A stretch of 64,000 bases of DNA from Didymella arachidicola (Eukaryota > Ascomycota > Dothideomycetes > Pleosporales > Didymellaceae), in assembly GCA_016630955.3 (NCBI GenBank), contig CM049986.1:1302001-1366000 (forward strand), written 5' to 3'. The notes beneath the pieces are model-generated. The model searched no databases. It was not told the origin of the DNA and was given only the letters and a program-made list of their open reading frames with translations. Position 1 is the stretch's first letter. Every line of letters starts with the position of its first letter. This document shows, one piece after another, positions 10,551 to 22,714 of the stretch. The position numbers and the translations under genes were made by a program.

Positions 10551-12032
10551 ATGGCCGCCTCCAGGATGACCCGCCCGGCCGCCCGCCTGCTCGCCGCGTC
10601 GCGGCCGGCCTTTCGTCCTGCGTTCCGCGCCGCCGCCGTCACGCCGTCGATTGCGCGGAGAGGATACGCCTCGGGCCAGAAGGAGATGACAGTGCGCGAG
10701 GCGCTGAACGAGGCCATGGCCGAGGAGATGGAGCGCAACGACAAGGTCTTTGTGCTGGGAGAGGAGGTCGCGCAGTACAACGGAGCGTACGTGCCCCCGG
10801 GCTGCCACACCGCCCGCCCCCATTGGGTCCACATCCTGCGATAGGAGAGAAAGGCGATGGAGCATCACGGCGGCGCCCTTCTGCTGCTATTGCTGCTGCT
10901 GCTGCTGCTGCTGCTGCCGCCGCCGCCGCCGCTGGAGCTATCGCAGGCTGCCTGGGCTGTGTCACATCGCGAGCACGGAGCTGACAGCTGCAGGTACAAG
11001 GTCACCAAGGGCCTCCTCGACCGCTTCGGCGAGAAGAGGGTCATCGACTCGCCCATCACCGAGTCTGGCTTCGCCGGTCTGACCGTCGGTGCCGCGCTCG
11101 CTGGCCTGCACCCCATTGTGAGTAGCCCTCGCGCCCTGATGCTGCGCCCCCAGCGCTGACCCGCCCCTAGTGCGAGTTCATGACCTTCAACTTCGCCATG
11201 CAGGCCATTGACCAGATCATCAACTCGGCCGCGAAGACACACTACATGTCCGGCGGTATCCAGCCCTGCAACATCACCTTCCGTGGCCCCAACGGCTTCG
11301 CCTCCGGTGTCGCTGCCCAGCACTCCCAGGACTACTCTGCCTGGTACGGCAGCATCCCCGGCCTCAAGGTCGTCGCCCCCTACAGCGCCGAGGACGCCAA
11401 GGGTCTGCTGAAGGCTGCCATCCGCGACCCCAACCCCGTCGTTGTCCTCGAGAACGAGTGCGTCTCATAAGTCTACGTAGCTAGGCGGCTGCTGACAAGA
11501 CACAGGCTTCTCTACGGTCTCTCCTTCCCCATGAGCGAGGAGGCCCAAAAGGACGACTTCGTCATCCCCGTAAGCACCACAACCCCCCAGCCCACCCATC
11601 CAACACACTAACAACCCCCAGTTCGGCAAAGCCAAGATCGAGCGCCCCGGCAAGGACCTCACCATCGTCACCCTCTCGCGCTGTGTCGGCCAATCCCTCG
11701 TCGCCGCCGAGCAGCTCAAGACCAAATACGGCATCGAAGCCGAAGTCATCAACCTGCGCTCCATCAAGCCCCTCGACATCGAAGCCATTGTCAAGTCCGT
11801 CAAGAAAACAGGCCACATGCTGTGCGTCGAGTCCGGCTTCCCCAGCTTCGGCGTCGCATCTGAGATCATGGCGCTCACCTGCGAGTACGCCTTCGACTAC
11901 CTCGAGGCGCCCCCCGCTCGCGTCACTGGCGCTGAGGTCCCCACGCCCTACGCCCAGAAACTCGAGGAGCTGTCGTTCCCCCAGGAGGATACGATTGTTA
12001 ACTACGCTGCTAAGCTGCTCCGCGTCGCATAA
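10551..12032 (+). CDS. PDB1: Pyruvate dehydrogenase E1 component, beta subunit (mitochondrial)
   Basis: Beta chain of the thiamine-diphosphate-dependent E1 enzyme of the pyruvate dehydrogenase complex in the mitochondrial matrix. 373 residues in five exons: 10551-10786, 10994-11117, 11171-11457, 11506-11569 and 11622-12032, all GT-AG. The first about 38 residues are Arg/Ala-rich without acids, a typical mitochondrial presequence. The transketolase pyrimidine-binding domain (MTVREALNEAM ... LGEEVAQY) and the C-terminal transketolase domain (CVESGFPSFGVASEI) are complete. The first intron is unusually long here (207 nt) and carries a CTG/CCG repeat. Neighbour ERG6 is on the same strand but functionally unrelated. 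Confidence 0.95.
10881..10933. repeat. CTG/CCG trinucleotide tract in PDB1 intron 1
   Basis: Mostly perfect CTG repeats with one ATT interruption near 10890, passing directly into CCG repeats, entirely inside the 207-nt first intron of PDB1. On the minus strand it reads CGG then CAG. Such tracts are slippage-prone and form hairpins in RNA. Confidence 0.9.
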
Positions 12033-15000
12033 GCGAATCGGAGTGAGCTTGCAGCGGCGCAGGGGGCGAGCAGCAGGAGGAGCGTGCCGCAACGCAAGCC
12101 CAGCGAGGTAGCATGGATATGTGCGGAGCGTGGAGGCGATGTGACGAGGCTGAACATGTACGAACAGGCGAGGAGCGAGTTTACCCAGCTGATCTGATGC
12201 GGCTGAGCTAGTACACGTCGGAAGCATTCTCAAATCTGCATGTACAAGTATCTATTTGCATTTTTTTCTTTCTAACGGCTGCGCTTTTGGAAGGCCGTGC
12301 CGGTGCTTGATGTCTATGCTGACGTCACGCAGCTGGCTTCTCCGCGGCCCCTTCTTTGCGCGTCAAGAAGCATGATAGTGCAGCGTGACAATGCCGGATG
12401 TAGGCTTCCGCGTGTGTTGGACGCCCACATGCCGCGCCCAACAACACGGAGTGCGATCAAGCGGAACGCCATATTGATTACGTCTGCAGTAACCACACAG
12501 TCCCCAATGACACGACATTGACTATCCCACTGCCACTTGTCAACCTACGCAAAAGAACCACTATCCCTCAGACCTTGAACCACGCACTTAGTCCTGCGGT
12601 GAGCGAAACCACACACGCCATCTCCACACGCCCACATGGCTGCCACGCGGCGCCAAACGCCTAGCACATTGTCCCTGAACTCAAGCCGCAGCGCCCTCGG
12701 GCATGGCATGCCAGGCTACCTGATCTAGAGCAAGCCTCGTGTTAGAAGGCGGAGTCGTTCAAAAGCGCTCCTCGTTGCTTTTGGGTATATTTGCTGATTT
12801 CGAGTCCCTTGGTGACGGACCTGTGGGTTCTGTGTGGCTGCCGCGCAGATTCGACGAGCTGAGTGTGCTGGGCGATGCAGAAGCTGCCGTTGGCTGTGGG
12901 TAGCGAGTTTGAAAGGCAGCGCGTGGAGAACGATGAGGGGCTGGATGTGCAGATGTGCTTTGGGCTGCCACGCGGATTTGCACATGCAGCTGTGCTTGGG
13001 GCTGCCACGAGGACTCGAAGTGCTAATAGTTTAGCGTCTACTAGCAAGAGTGCTCAAACGGCTGCGAGCAAGGGGAAGTTATTGGTTGGTGGTGTGGTGT
13101 AATAGGTTATGGTTGATTCTGGGGCATTGTCGGAACCGGAAGGGGGTACTGTTGTGGAATGACTGACATGAGAAATAAGATGCCAAATCATTGCCAACAG
13201 GACAACATTGGTGAACGACGCCGATAGTCTGTATGAAGTGACACGGCACGTGAAAGCTCACCGCGAAGAGCGGTTTGCGAGATGCTTAACCGAATCTATC
13301 AGGCATAGGAAATAAGAGCGTACGGCGTAGCCGCGCCATACTCTGTGCTGTGTAATCCATGTCACACACTGTGAGGCTGTATTTAGCGTCCTGGGCCAGC
13401 ACTAATGTCGCGTCTTCTTGTCTGTAGCGAGACCAATCCTAGATGATATCTGGTAGCCATGGAGCTGATAGCGTGTGTTACACGTTCAGGAAACGCAGAG
13501 CCCGGACGCATTTCCAACGAATAAATTGCCACTCGAACAGTCGAGCATGAGTGTGGCTCTGTTCGTGAGAGCGGGTGGCGGCTGGGTCTTGCTGGTGGCT
13601 GAGGAGTATGTGTAGGAGCCCAACGCGGGCGGAGCTAAGATGTAAAAGCAACATGGGATACAGCAGCGAGCTGAGATGTGAGCGCCTTGAGGCTTAACGT
13701 TTTGCGTCTCGCTCGCATGGTCCCGTTGAAGTCCACGTGTCGAAAGCCTAGATACCGAGGAAGATGTTTGAAGGATTTGAGATTTGAGATTTGAGGAGAA
13801 CCTTGGGCGTTCTTCACAGGCAGGCGTAGCCGAGTGTGACTTTACCGTTCGCCTTCAGCTCATTGCCACCGGGTCCCAACATAGGAGGCTTGCGCAGGTA
13901 CGTGTTGATCTGCTGCATGACATGTTTGCCAAGTATGCTTCGCATTCGAACTCACGCGGGGGTGTCCCGCTCTACGCGCAGCAGTCGGCGCGGTGCGATG
14001 TGATCGCCGTCAGGATCGGATAGGGTCTTGATGGGGCTCCCGCGTGAAAGTGGTCGCCATGTTGAAATTAGCTGGGAAACGTCACCAGATAATATTGAGT
14101 TTAATGCAGCGCAGTGGATGGGCCGCTCTGAACGAGAGAAATGGGCGTTGTGCTCGTAGGAAGAATGGTCCCAGGGGGCTATGGACGACGACAGTCGCCG
14201 CCCAAGAGGCCCAGGCGAAGTTAGAGAATATTCACCCGACCCATGAATGACGGCTGTGGTCTTTTCATGGCCCTCAAATCAGATAAGAAGCGTCCAACGC
14301 TTTGGATATATTTCTGCAGTCTCCGATATCACATCTCGTATGTGATTGTCAGAAGGGGAAGCAAACGCGTGGATCTGTGTGACACTGTCAGACGCCGATG
14401 AAAGGCTTGCCCCCAAAGATCGAATGAGATGGGATGTCACAAAATGGGCAGACTATGGTCTGATCGAAGAGGCGACCAGAGCATTGAGAAAAAGCAATGT
14501 GATACCCACATTAGGCTTGCGCGAGGTCTGGAGCGGCTGGTGGCGTCGAGTCGCAATCTGGGACTAGAATCGGTCCGTTGGTGTTTGCTGAATTCTGAAC
14601 TACCTTTGTCGCTACGGTTGCGTTGTCTTCGATAATAGGGTTGTCGGCCAGCTGCAGCGCTTCCATGCAATTTGGATTGTCACGTGCGCAACTCGTTTGA
14701 GGTCCAAGAACAGCATAGTGAGAGTGCTCTCATCTCAAACAGAACGCCTGCGCTTCTCAGGCTTCAATGACAGAGCGCCTGGTGTGGTGTGAGTGTGCCG
14801 TTCCAGCATGGTGTTCAGCGTTGAGGTGCTCGGCTGCATCGGCTGTCTATGGCGCAGAAGCTTCTCTGCGTGCATGCGGCTCCAAAAAGTAATATAGCAG
14901 AACGTCGAGGCTCGCATGGGTTATGACAATATGGGTGACACGAGACAAGATCCAGATGGCTTTGTAGGTCATATGGTACGAAGTAGGAGTGGAAAAGGCC

Positions 15001-16607
15001 GCGCCACTAATGCGCACAAGTACAGCAAGTGCAGCCTCGGCAAACAACATCATCTCGAGGACGCTCCTGCCATGCTCATGCATTGCCGCCAGACCTATAC
15101 AAATTCTGAATGAACTTTCCAGCCATCGTACGATATGGGCAGCACGCGGACCACGCAAAAGGCCCCGATGGGCATCGTTTCCGCGAGCTGCACGTGAGAG
15201 CTCGCTTTGCAGCCGAAGAGCCTGCAGTACAGGGCTTTTGCTCAGAGGCGTGCATGCATGGCTTGCAGGACCACGAGGAGACGTAACGCCGCTCCTACTG
15301 TCTGGATCACTGTTCAGCTCTCGAACAACACCCCACTAAGCTCCGATGCATGACGATCATGCCGCAGTCATTTGGGACGCGCACACATCGAAAACGTACC
15401 CCTGCCTGCGATGCTCATTATCAAATGAGTAATGGGCGAAGCATGGCCGTTCATTATCAAGCTCCTTCGATATCTCTGGTCGGTTGCTTTACGAATCGTG
15501 GCCAGATTGCTTTTCTCGTGGCAGGTTGGATTCCGGCTCAATCACCCAGAAGCACGAAATTTATCGCTAGCATCCAACGTCTTTCTAACGCCGTGGCTGC
15601 CACGGGACACCATTGAGCCTGATATTACCATCGTCGTATGATTTCTCGTCGAAAATGACCTGCGGTACGGTAACTCAATATTGCCGCAAGACACTTCGTT
15701 CTTCCATGAAGCCGCCTTGTGGCTCTCCGATCCTCTGTAGTCGGCCCACGGCTGAAGACAACGTCCATGCGTTCTATGAGGCGCGCCACAAGCGACACGG
15801 CGAAGCTCGGTAAGTATAGCTGTTGACACAGTAGGCCATATTGGTCTTGGAGGACTACCTAATTGGATTTCCCGTTCCTCTCTGGGCAGCTAGTCTTGCA
15901 TTTTCCACGTGCATACTGCAAACTCCGCACTTTGCTTCTGCAAGCCTTACCGACCATATCACAAAGGTTCCACTTTGTAATCTTATGGCCGCGATAGACT
16001 GACCTACCAGACTATTCGAGATCAAGTGTCGCCAGGTGCCGCGGTTTCTACCGTAAATGAGTTGCTGGATACCACGACACCCAATCAGACATGAGAACTT
16101 GAGAACGTCCAGTCTTTCAAGTCTTGGGACATCGTCACTTCTTGCACGCCGCGGACCTCATTGAGCCCAAAACCTGCTGTCGGGCACAAAAGAAATCGTT
16201 GACCACTCGCATCTCAAGCCTCAGGGTGGGCGGCTTGAGGCGCACTACCCTGTGAGGCTCTTCACAATGAGTGCCCTCGGACCATACTCCGGCTTTAAAT
16301 CACTGCTGGTCCTCACAACACTTGCAAGGATGGTCCTAGGTACTTTGATCAAACCACCACAACTGCAACTCGCGTCTCCTAGCTCTTTCCACAGGTCGCT
16401 GCGCTATCACTCGGTCCCTTACGCCGATAACACCTCACTTCGCGATTCAGTCCTGGCTATTGAGCTGTAGCCAGACCAGCTGTCGGGACGAAGCTGCAGT
16501 CGTCGGACGATACATGCGGTAGTTCTAGCATCTCAAAACACTTCAATCTAACTGCTAACTCACTCAGGTAGCCAAAGGCTGCTGTTAATCTCCGCCACTG
16601 TCTCTCC
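12033..16607. other. 4.6-kb interval without a supportable gene
   Basis: Between PDB1 and the F-box-like gene. Open frames up to about 116 codons occur on both strands, often overlapping, without domains, splice logic or codon regularity that I trust. Small structures seen: a 23-bp imperfect direct repeat (12954-12976 and 12991-13013, two mismatches), and three tandem 7-bp units (GATTTGA) at about 13774-13794. A 72-codon frame at 16252-16470 has a hydrophobic start but no further support. I found no tRNA, no transposase remnant and no long repeat. It could hold non-coding transcripts, decayed genes or short effector-type genes that cannot be called by eye. Confidence 0.4.
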
Positions 16608-17994
16608 ATGATGCCGATGTCCATCGGTCAGACGCCATTTTCCACACTGCCATTGGAGCTTCGTGAATTGGTCTACAGAGCCGTGCTCACATCACCATTT
16701 CATGGTCCGGATTTGCTCCGAACTTGCCGAGAGATCTATTTTGAGGCTCACAAGTTTATATTTGAGAGACCGGTGAGCCTCCGACATCAAGTCGCTCTGT
16801 TCGAGTGGCTACAATCTGTGCCACAGAAATATGTGGATAGAGTCACGGAACTATCATTGGCCATCCAAGATGTCGACTTGAGGTCACTGCTCACATCTTC
16901 CGCTTTGATCAGCCACCCAGGGGATCCACCTAGATTATTGACATGGGATCTCTATGAAGCAGAGCTAGACAGGCTATTGCACTCCCTGAAGAAGTTTTCG
17001 AACGTCCGGAAGATTACCATACGGGTCATCCCAGGCCGCCAACCATTCCTATATCGTGAATTTCTTCGAAAGTTCCTAAGGGTACTAGGTTTCCTTTTTC
17101 CGGACCTTCTCGATCTCAGCCTGGAAGGCAATCTCCATCACCAGGAACTTTCTTTCTTAAAGGCCTTTAGTCGACTACAGGCCTTTTCTTTCAATGGCTT
17201 CTCAGCCTCCTCGCCAGGTGAGACGGCCACCGTGTTGTCTGGACTGGAGCAGTTGACTAGTCTTTCGCTCGTTTCCGAAAATACCCTACTTACGTCTGAC
17301 TCTCAGACACGTATTCCACTCACTGTAGGACATCAATCTTGCACGGGTGGAGTCATCAATACCATTGACAGCCTCAAATACTTCTCTGTCATAGAGCTCC
17401 TTCCAATCTCTGCGCCAACTCTGTTCTTCACCCCGGAGGTCCTAATATCCCTACAGAATCACCAGGGTCTGAGGGTGGTCAAGATTTGCACATCTCAAAC
17501 GCCCAACGAAGAGACCATGGCAGCCTTGGAGACGTTTCTGGAGCATGCGCACATCAAGACGTTAGAACTCGACTGGCCACAACTGGATCCGCACGTTTTG
17601 GAAACCTTCTCGCTCATTCCGCGTGATCTTGAGCATCTCTGGGTAAGGGCGAAGAGCGCAGCAGATGCTTTTGAAATGATTTGGTCCATTGCTGAGAGTC
17701 GACATGCCGGGGACATTCCTAACCTGATCGAGCTTGTGCTCTTACGCACTACCCGAATATACAACGATATCGTACCAGCCGCCAGTGATAGGAAAGACAG
17801 TGGCGCAGGGGAATTGTCTGATCATGTGGACACTGTCAGTCTTGCTCTTGTATGTGTACTTGTGATATGCTAATATACCTATATAGATTCACCCTGCTTC
17901 TGACGATACAGATGCCATTAATATCATCCAGGCACGGGCACGCTTGCAAGCGTTGGGAGTGCGAGTCTCTTGGTACACAGAGAAACCGCGATGA
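16608..17994 (+). CDS. F-box-like protein, fungal family of unknown function
   Basis: 449 residues in two exons (16608-17849 and 17887-17994). The 37-nt intron has GTATGT, a TGCTAAT branch point and a TATAG acceptor, and splicing adds a final segment ending VSWYTEKPR. The N-terminus contains LPLELRELVYRAVL followed by LLRTCREIYFEAHKFIF, the pattern of F-box/2EXR-like domains in large ascomycete families. The rest looks like irregular leucine-rich segments (LLDLSLEGN, LTSLSLVSE). F-box proteins couple substrates to SCF ubiquitin ligases through Skp1, but that role is only inferred here. A tandem ATG at 16608 and 16611 marks the start. Confidence 0.7.
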
Positions 17995-19449
17995 CTATGT
18001 ACTACTCAAGATAGGCAGCGAGCATTGTGCCATGACGACTTATCGCAATTAAGATCGATGTATACTATTGTCCCATTTTTCCATAGAGTACTAGATTCCA
18101 TAGATTTACCATTCGGATAGAGTTTCTCTCTGTACGCTGCTCACACTCAAGGAGAACTGCCAAGATCAAGCTTCCCCCTAGGCATGGCGTGCCCTTCAAT
18201 TGTGTGAAACTGCAAAGACGTCATGATGGTGACTTCCTCTGCTGCTTAGCGTTGTTTATCATGTCTACTTCCCTCTTTGCCTCGTAGCACGCTTTAATCA
18301 CTCAACACGCCCACGAGAACTCAACATTCCTCAATTGTCATGACCACACGAAAGCTCTCGCTCCAAAGGCGTGCATCGACACGAAATTTCTCTTGCGCTT
18401 AAATTTTCTCTGTCCACATGTCCTGCAACACACTTCCTTGCGACAAGACCGGAAATTCACGTTATCCGCATGCTTTCCAGTCTTCATACAAACGAACCCG
18501 CATACACATCTCGCCCATCGCAGGGACGGCCGCGTTACGACTGCGCCAAGTTCGAAACTGATTTGCGTGTGCAGCGACTGTCGAACAGACGCGCATCCTG
18601 GGCGTGAGGTCCTTCTGGAAACGTTCCAGCAAGACACGCTGCGAGCCGCCGGTAGCTCTTTGTCAACCACAGCCGTAACTCGAGCCTGGGTACGAGCGGT
18701 TGGGGCAGTCTACGGAAGTAGTCTACCGTGTAGATGAGAGAGGTTGGCTCCAACTCAAATCTCAGATCTGAACGGCCCGAGTTCAACGGTTCTCACCGCT
18801 CAGATCTACGGCACCTCTAATCTACTGGAGGCGTTCAGTGCCAGACTAGGATTAGTAAGAATCCTGCATTGAAACCAGAGGACGCGTCGTCGCGGGGTTG
18901 CAGACATTCCTGGTGTTTGGGCGCACACCTTCAAACAGGTGGCCTGCAAGGGCTCTATTGCGCCAAGATGGGATTGGCCGTGAATGGCCGAGCGGTAGGG
19001 CAATTTGACATCCTTGTTCAGTCGTCCACGCAAGCGAATCAGATCTCTAGGACTAGGGAAAATGCGTTCTAGATACGAATGGCGTCATGCTGAGCTATGC
19101 TAGTCCATGTGTTCCTGCCATCGGCGGTCGGAAAGTCTGATGCACCGTGGGGCAACCAGGGCAACCGAAAGGGTCGATGATGAAGCGTCGATTGACGTTT
19201 CTGGAACATTTGGGTTGGAAGCTGACCGACGCGCCAGTCGGCGTATCAAGTATGGACGACCTTGCTTGTAGTCTCTTCCTTTCTCCTTCTGTTCACACCC
19301 AGCTCTGAACCGCAACCTCTCAGCCTGATCAATCTTCACAAGCGTTGAATCAGCCGCAATCAACGCGACCCCACTAAGATCTATAGAGAAGTGGCAGACA
19401 ATACAACTTTCTGCGACGCGACAACTATACAGCAGACACATTTACAAAC
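17995..19449. other. Intergenic, 1.45 kb, no supported gene
   Basis: 3' flank of the F-box-like gene and upstream region of ARA2. Overlapping frames at 18338-18737 on both strands have no domain and unlikely composition. No repeat or RNA gene recognised. Confidence 0.45.
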
Positions 19450-20817
19450 ATGGCGAGCACACCTACAGAACTCCCCTCCTCGACAACGACGTTCCCTTCG
19501 CGCCAGAAGCCAATTCCATACTCGCTCGAAAACGGGCGGCGCACACAACTGTCCTCCATCCTACCGCCGCTCGTGTTTGGCACTGCAACTTTCAACCACC
19601 AGTATAATGACGACCCTTTCGCTATGGACACCACCGGGCTGGTGACATCAGCCCTCACACACGGCATACGCGCGTTCGACACATCGCCGTACTACGGTCC
19701 ATCCGAAGAGCTACTTGGCAATGCGCTTGCAACGCCCTTCGTCCGCGAGACGTTCCCGCGCAACTCATACATGATCTTGACCAAGGTTGGGCGAGTAGGC
19801 GGCTCAGAGTTCGATTACAGCAAAGAGTGGGTTCGACAAAGTGTCAGGCGCAGTTTGGAGAGGCTTCACACAGACTATCTTGATCTCGTGTACTGTCACG
19901 ACGTCGAGTTTGTAAGCCCAGCTGAGGTCCTCGAGGCTGTCAGGGAGCTCAGGCGCATCCGTGATGAGGAGGGCACCATCAGGTACATCGGAATCTCCGG
20001 GTATCCACTCGAAGTGCTTGGGGATATGGCAGAGATGATCCTGCGCGAGACAGGCGAACCACTAAATGCGGTACAATCCTATGCCAACTTTACCCTGCAG
20101 AACCAAACTCTGGCGGGCCCACGCGGTGTCCAACGCTTGCGCGACGCAGGCGTAGATGTTGTCCCCAACGCGTCGATCCTCGGAATGGGTCTGTTGCGCC
20201 GACAGGGTGTGCCTTGTGGTGCTCTGGGCGACTGGCATCCTGCCCCTTCCGCACTGCGTGCTGCAGTGCGTAACGCTAGCGATTTCTGCGATGGATATGG
20301 CGAGAAGTTGGAGGTCATTGCTATTCGCTTTGCGCTGGAAACCTGGATTTCTGCTGGCGCCCTATGTGGGTCATTGGGCGATCCCGCGTCTGGTGTGCCC
20401 TGGAAGCCTGAGTCCAACACTGATGTAGGAGGTACAAAGCTTGGTGTGTCTGTCATCGGTGTGTCGCGCGCGCCTGAGCTCGAGAAGACTATGTTGGTCT
20501 GGCGCTCCATTCTCGATGGGCTTGAGGGCGGCGAGCAGACAGCTGTACAGGCTGGGCGCTGGTACAGGGCGTGGGAGTGGTCGAGGAATAGGAGACAGGC
20601 AGTGCAGATCCTTGCTGAGGGCATTCAGGAGATTCTTCACGACGGGTTTGACTTCGCATGGGCAAGTCCTGATCCTGGATATGTGAACCAGAGGAAGAGC
20701 CAAAAGGTGTCCGAAGAAAGCGATGCGCCGTGGTTGACACCCGCAGCAAGTCCGGAGGCTAAACCAGTTAAGGAGGGCATTGAGGTTGTTGAGGAGAAGA
20801 GTTTGCCCCTGCGGTAA
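19450..20817 (+). CDS. ARA2: D-arabinose 1-dehydrogenase (aldo/keto reductase, Ara2 type)
   Basis: NAD(P)-dependent aldo/keto reductase of 455 residues, single exon. It oxidises D-arabinose to the lactone that feeds D-erythroascorbate synthesis in fungi. The aldo/keto catalytic tetrad is visible: Asp and Tyr in FDTSPYYG, Lys in ILTKVGR and His in YCHDVEF. The TIM-barrel strands continue through IRYIGISGYP and VVPNASILGMGL. It is longer than the roughly 335-residue yeast Ara2; the extra sequence is an insertion around residues 310-330 and a C-terminal tail (last about 50 residues) rich in Glu/Ser/Pro. The start ATG follows a CAAAC context after an in-frame stop. Convergent with the esterase gene (193 bp). 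Confidence 0.85.
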   Translation: MASTPTELPSSTTTFPSRQKPIPYSLENGRRTQLSSILPPLVFGTATFNHQYNDDPFAMDTTGLVTSALTHGIRAFDTSPYYGPSEELLGNALATPFVRETFPRNSYMILTKVGRVGGSEFDYSKEWVRQSVRRSLERLHTDYLDLVYCHDVEFVSPAEVLEAVRELRRIRDEEGTIRYIGISGYPLEVLGDMAEMILRETGEPLNAVQSYANFTLQNQTLAGPRGVQRLRDAGVDVVPNASILGMGLLRRQGVPCGALGDWHPAPSALRAAVRNASDFCDGYGEKLEVIAIRFALETWISAGALCGSLGDPASGVPWKPESNTDVGGTKLGVSVIGVSRAPELEKTMLVWRSILDGLEGGEQTAVQAGRWYRAWEWSRNRRQAVQILAEGIQEILHDGFDFAWASPDPGYVNQRKSQKVSEESDAPWLTPAASPEAKPVKEGIEVVEEKSLPLR

Positions 20818-21010
20818 TCTTAGAGTTGAAGCGGGCCAAGGCCTCTGAGATACTGATTACACACACAAAAGCTAGAAGTGATATCCGGCAGTAGCTTGCT
20901 GCATTTGGAATGGCACAAGATTCATTCATATCTTGATAACTATGGATCCACAGCTGGCAATTCTACACACCCTGTGATTGGCTTGGAAAAGTATACATCT
21001 GCTCTACGCT

Positions 21011-22714
21011 CTAGCCAAAGGTCTTTGCAACACGACTGAGCCATTTCCAATGCTGGTCTCTCGTAACATCGGCCTCTCCGCCCTCTTTGAAGTATAGAAA
21101 CTCTTCCGCTCCGAGCTTGTTCTCGCGGTTGTCGTCACCTGTGACCAATGGTATAAGCGTTCTTACGAGCCACTTTCTTACGTTCGCCTTCTCTGCCTCG
21201 CTGAACCCATACCGCTCAATGTACCACCAGCTAACACCATCACATGCGTGTGTCACACCAAAGCTCCTGGGATACACTTTATCTGTACACTCCGGCCTGT
21301 ACGCAACTCGATATCTCAAAATGCGCTCCGCCGGGACGCCCCCATCGAACAACGCCTTCGACAATACACGAATCGGCGCGCGGACCTGTACATCCGACGT
21401 GATAAGACCAAAGAGCTGTTTAGCCTTCTCCTTTTCATCGTCAAGTGCCAGCGCAGCCTCGATTCTCTCATCCGCCGCACCACCCTCGTCCTTGTACAGT
21501 CCAAGGAGTGCGTCACACACCGGCTCCGCGTAGTAATTGTTCAGCGCTTTGAGCATGTCCGTATCCGAAAAGGAGGGCGGCGAATTTGTGAGCGAGTATA
21601 ACACTTCTTCCGTCTCCGCTTCTCCGAGCAGGATACGCATACCACGCGCTTTGAAGCGCGCTGCGAAGGCTCCGGAGTGGATGCTGGCGATCAGATCTGA
21701 GGGGATGATGGCATCGTCGGTGACACCGCGGAAGGTATGAATGTCCAGATCGAAGATGCGGGACACGAGTGTCTGGGCTGGGATGGAGCGGAGTTTATCG
21801 AGGCGCTCGGAGGGGGAAAGAGAGCTGGAGATTGAGAAGGTAGATAGCACATTTTGGAGTTGGGCCTCAACTGCGAATAGTGAGCGATGGTGTTAGTGAT
21901 GAAATCAGTTCAACTTACCTTCGCTCAGGGATTTGGGCTGCGCAGGTATGGCGTTGCTTTGTAGCCATATGCTGTTAAAAAGTGGCTTGTTATCATCACC
22001 GTAGAAGAGCTCGTAGTTTAGTTGGACATGTGCTGAGAATGCACCAGCACTGAGGCCACCAAGTGTGACACGCTTTGGATCACCACCAAGTAGCGATGCA
22101 TAGTCTTGCAGCCACTCCAGAGCGCAGCGCTGGTCCTGCACTTGCTGTCAGTGAGATCCGCAACATCCCAGTTCAAAGCTTACCCAAAAGCCAAAATTCC
22201 CCTTCAACTCTTCACCAGCGAGGAAGCCGAATATGTTCAAACGATATCCAATGCTGACTACCATGGCATTAAGTCCACCCTCAGCGATGAGCTGCGTAGG
22301 TTGGGTATGTTCTTTCAAGGATGGATCGCCAATTTGCAACCAGCCTCCGTGAATCCACGCAAGAATTGGCCATCCCTTCTCCGGCGCATCACCGGGTGGT
22401 AGCCAGACGTTGACCGCAAGGCAGTCCTCATCAAATCGGTAGTCCGTATTGATCATAGACTTCCCATTCACAAGGTAGTCTGGCTGGGGACAGACATTGC
22501 CGTATTGCGTACAGTCAAGGGGGCCGTTGCTGCTGTAGACATAGTCCTTAGGAAGCTGTTCGGGCTTCTTCCACCTTCGCGATCCGGTCGGCGGCAATGC
22601 ATATGGAATATGTGTAAACCTCTTAACGCCGTTGGCGAATACGGAGCCTTTCAGCTGCCCATGAGATCCGAGGTTCAATGTGGTTGTGTCGGTTGGGTTC
22701 ATTGTGCCGCTCAT
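21011..22714 (-). CDS. Carboxylesterase type B (alpha/beta hydrolase)
   Basis: 535-residue carboxylesterase/lipase-family hydrolase in three exons (22714-22184, 22135-21919, 21870-21011), both introns GT-AG. The nucleophile elbow GLSAGA carries the catalytic Ser, the family signature EDCLAVNVW is present, the oxyanion-hole segment reads WIHGG, and the acidic (LGEAETEEV) and His (VTHACDG) members of the triad can be placed. There is no N-terminal signal peptide, so it is probably intracellular. The substrate is unknown. An alternative start at the ATG at 22702 would drop four residues. Confidence 0.85.

Noticed and set aside
12725..13102. Overlapping frames on both strands as a small gene
   Set aside because: Both strands are open, no domain; a short imperfect repeat explains the open frames.
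18535..18560. tRNA-like B box (GTTCGAAAC)
   Set aside because: No matching A box or acceptor stem can be folded around it.
20818..21010. Bidirectional terminator structure between ARA2 and the esterase
   Set aside because: No convincing hairpin or polyadenylation signal pair distinguishable from background.
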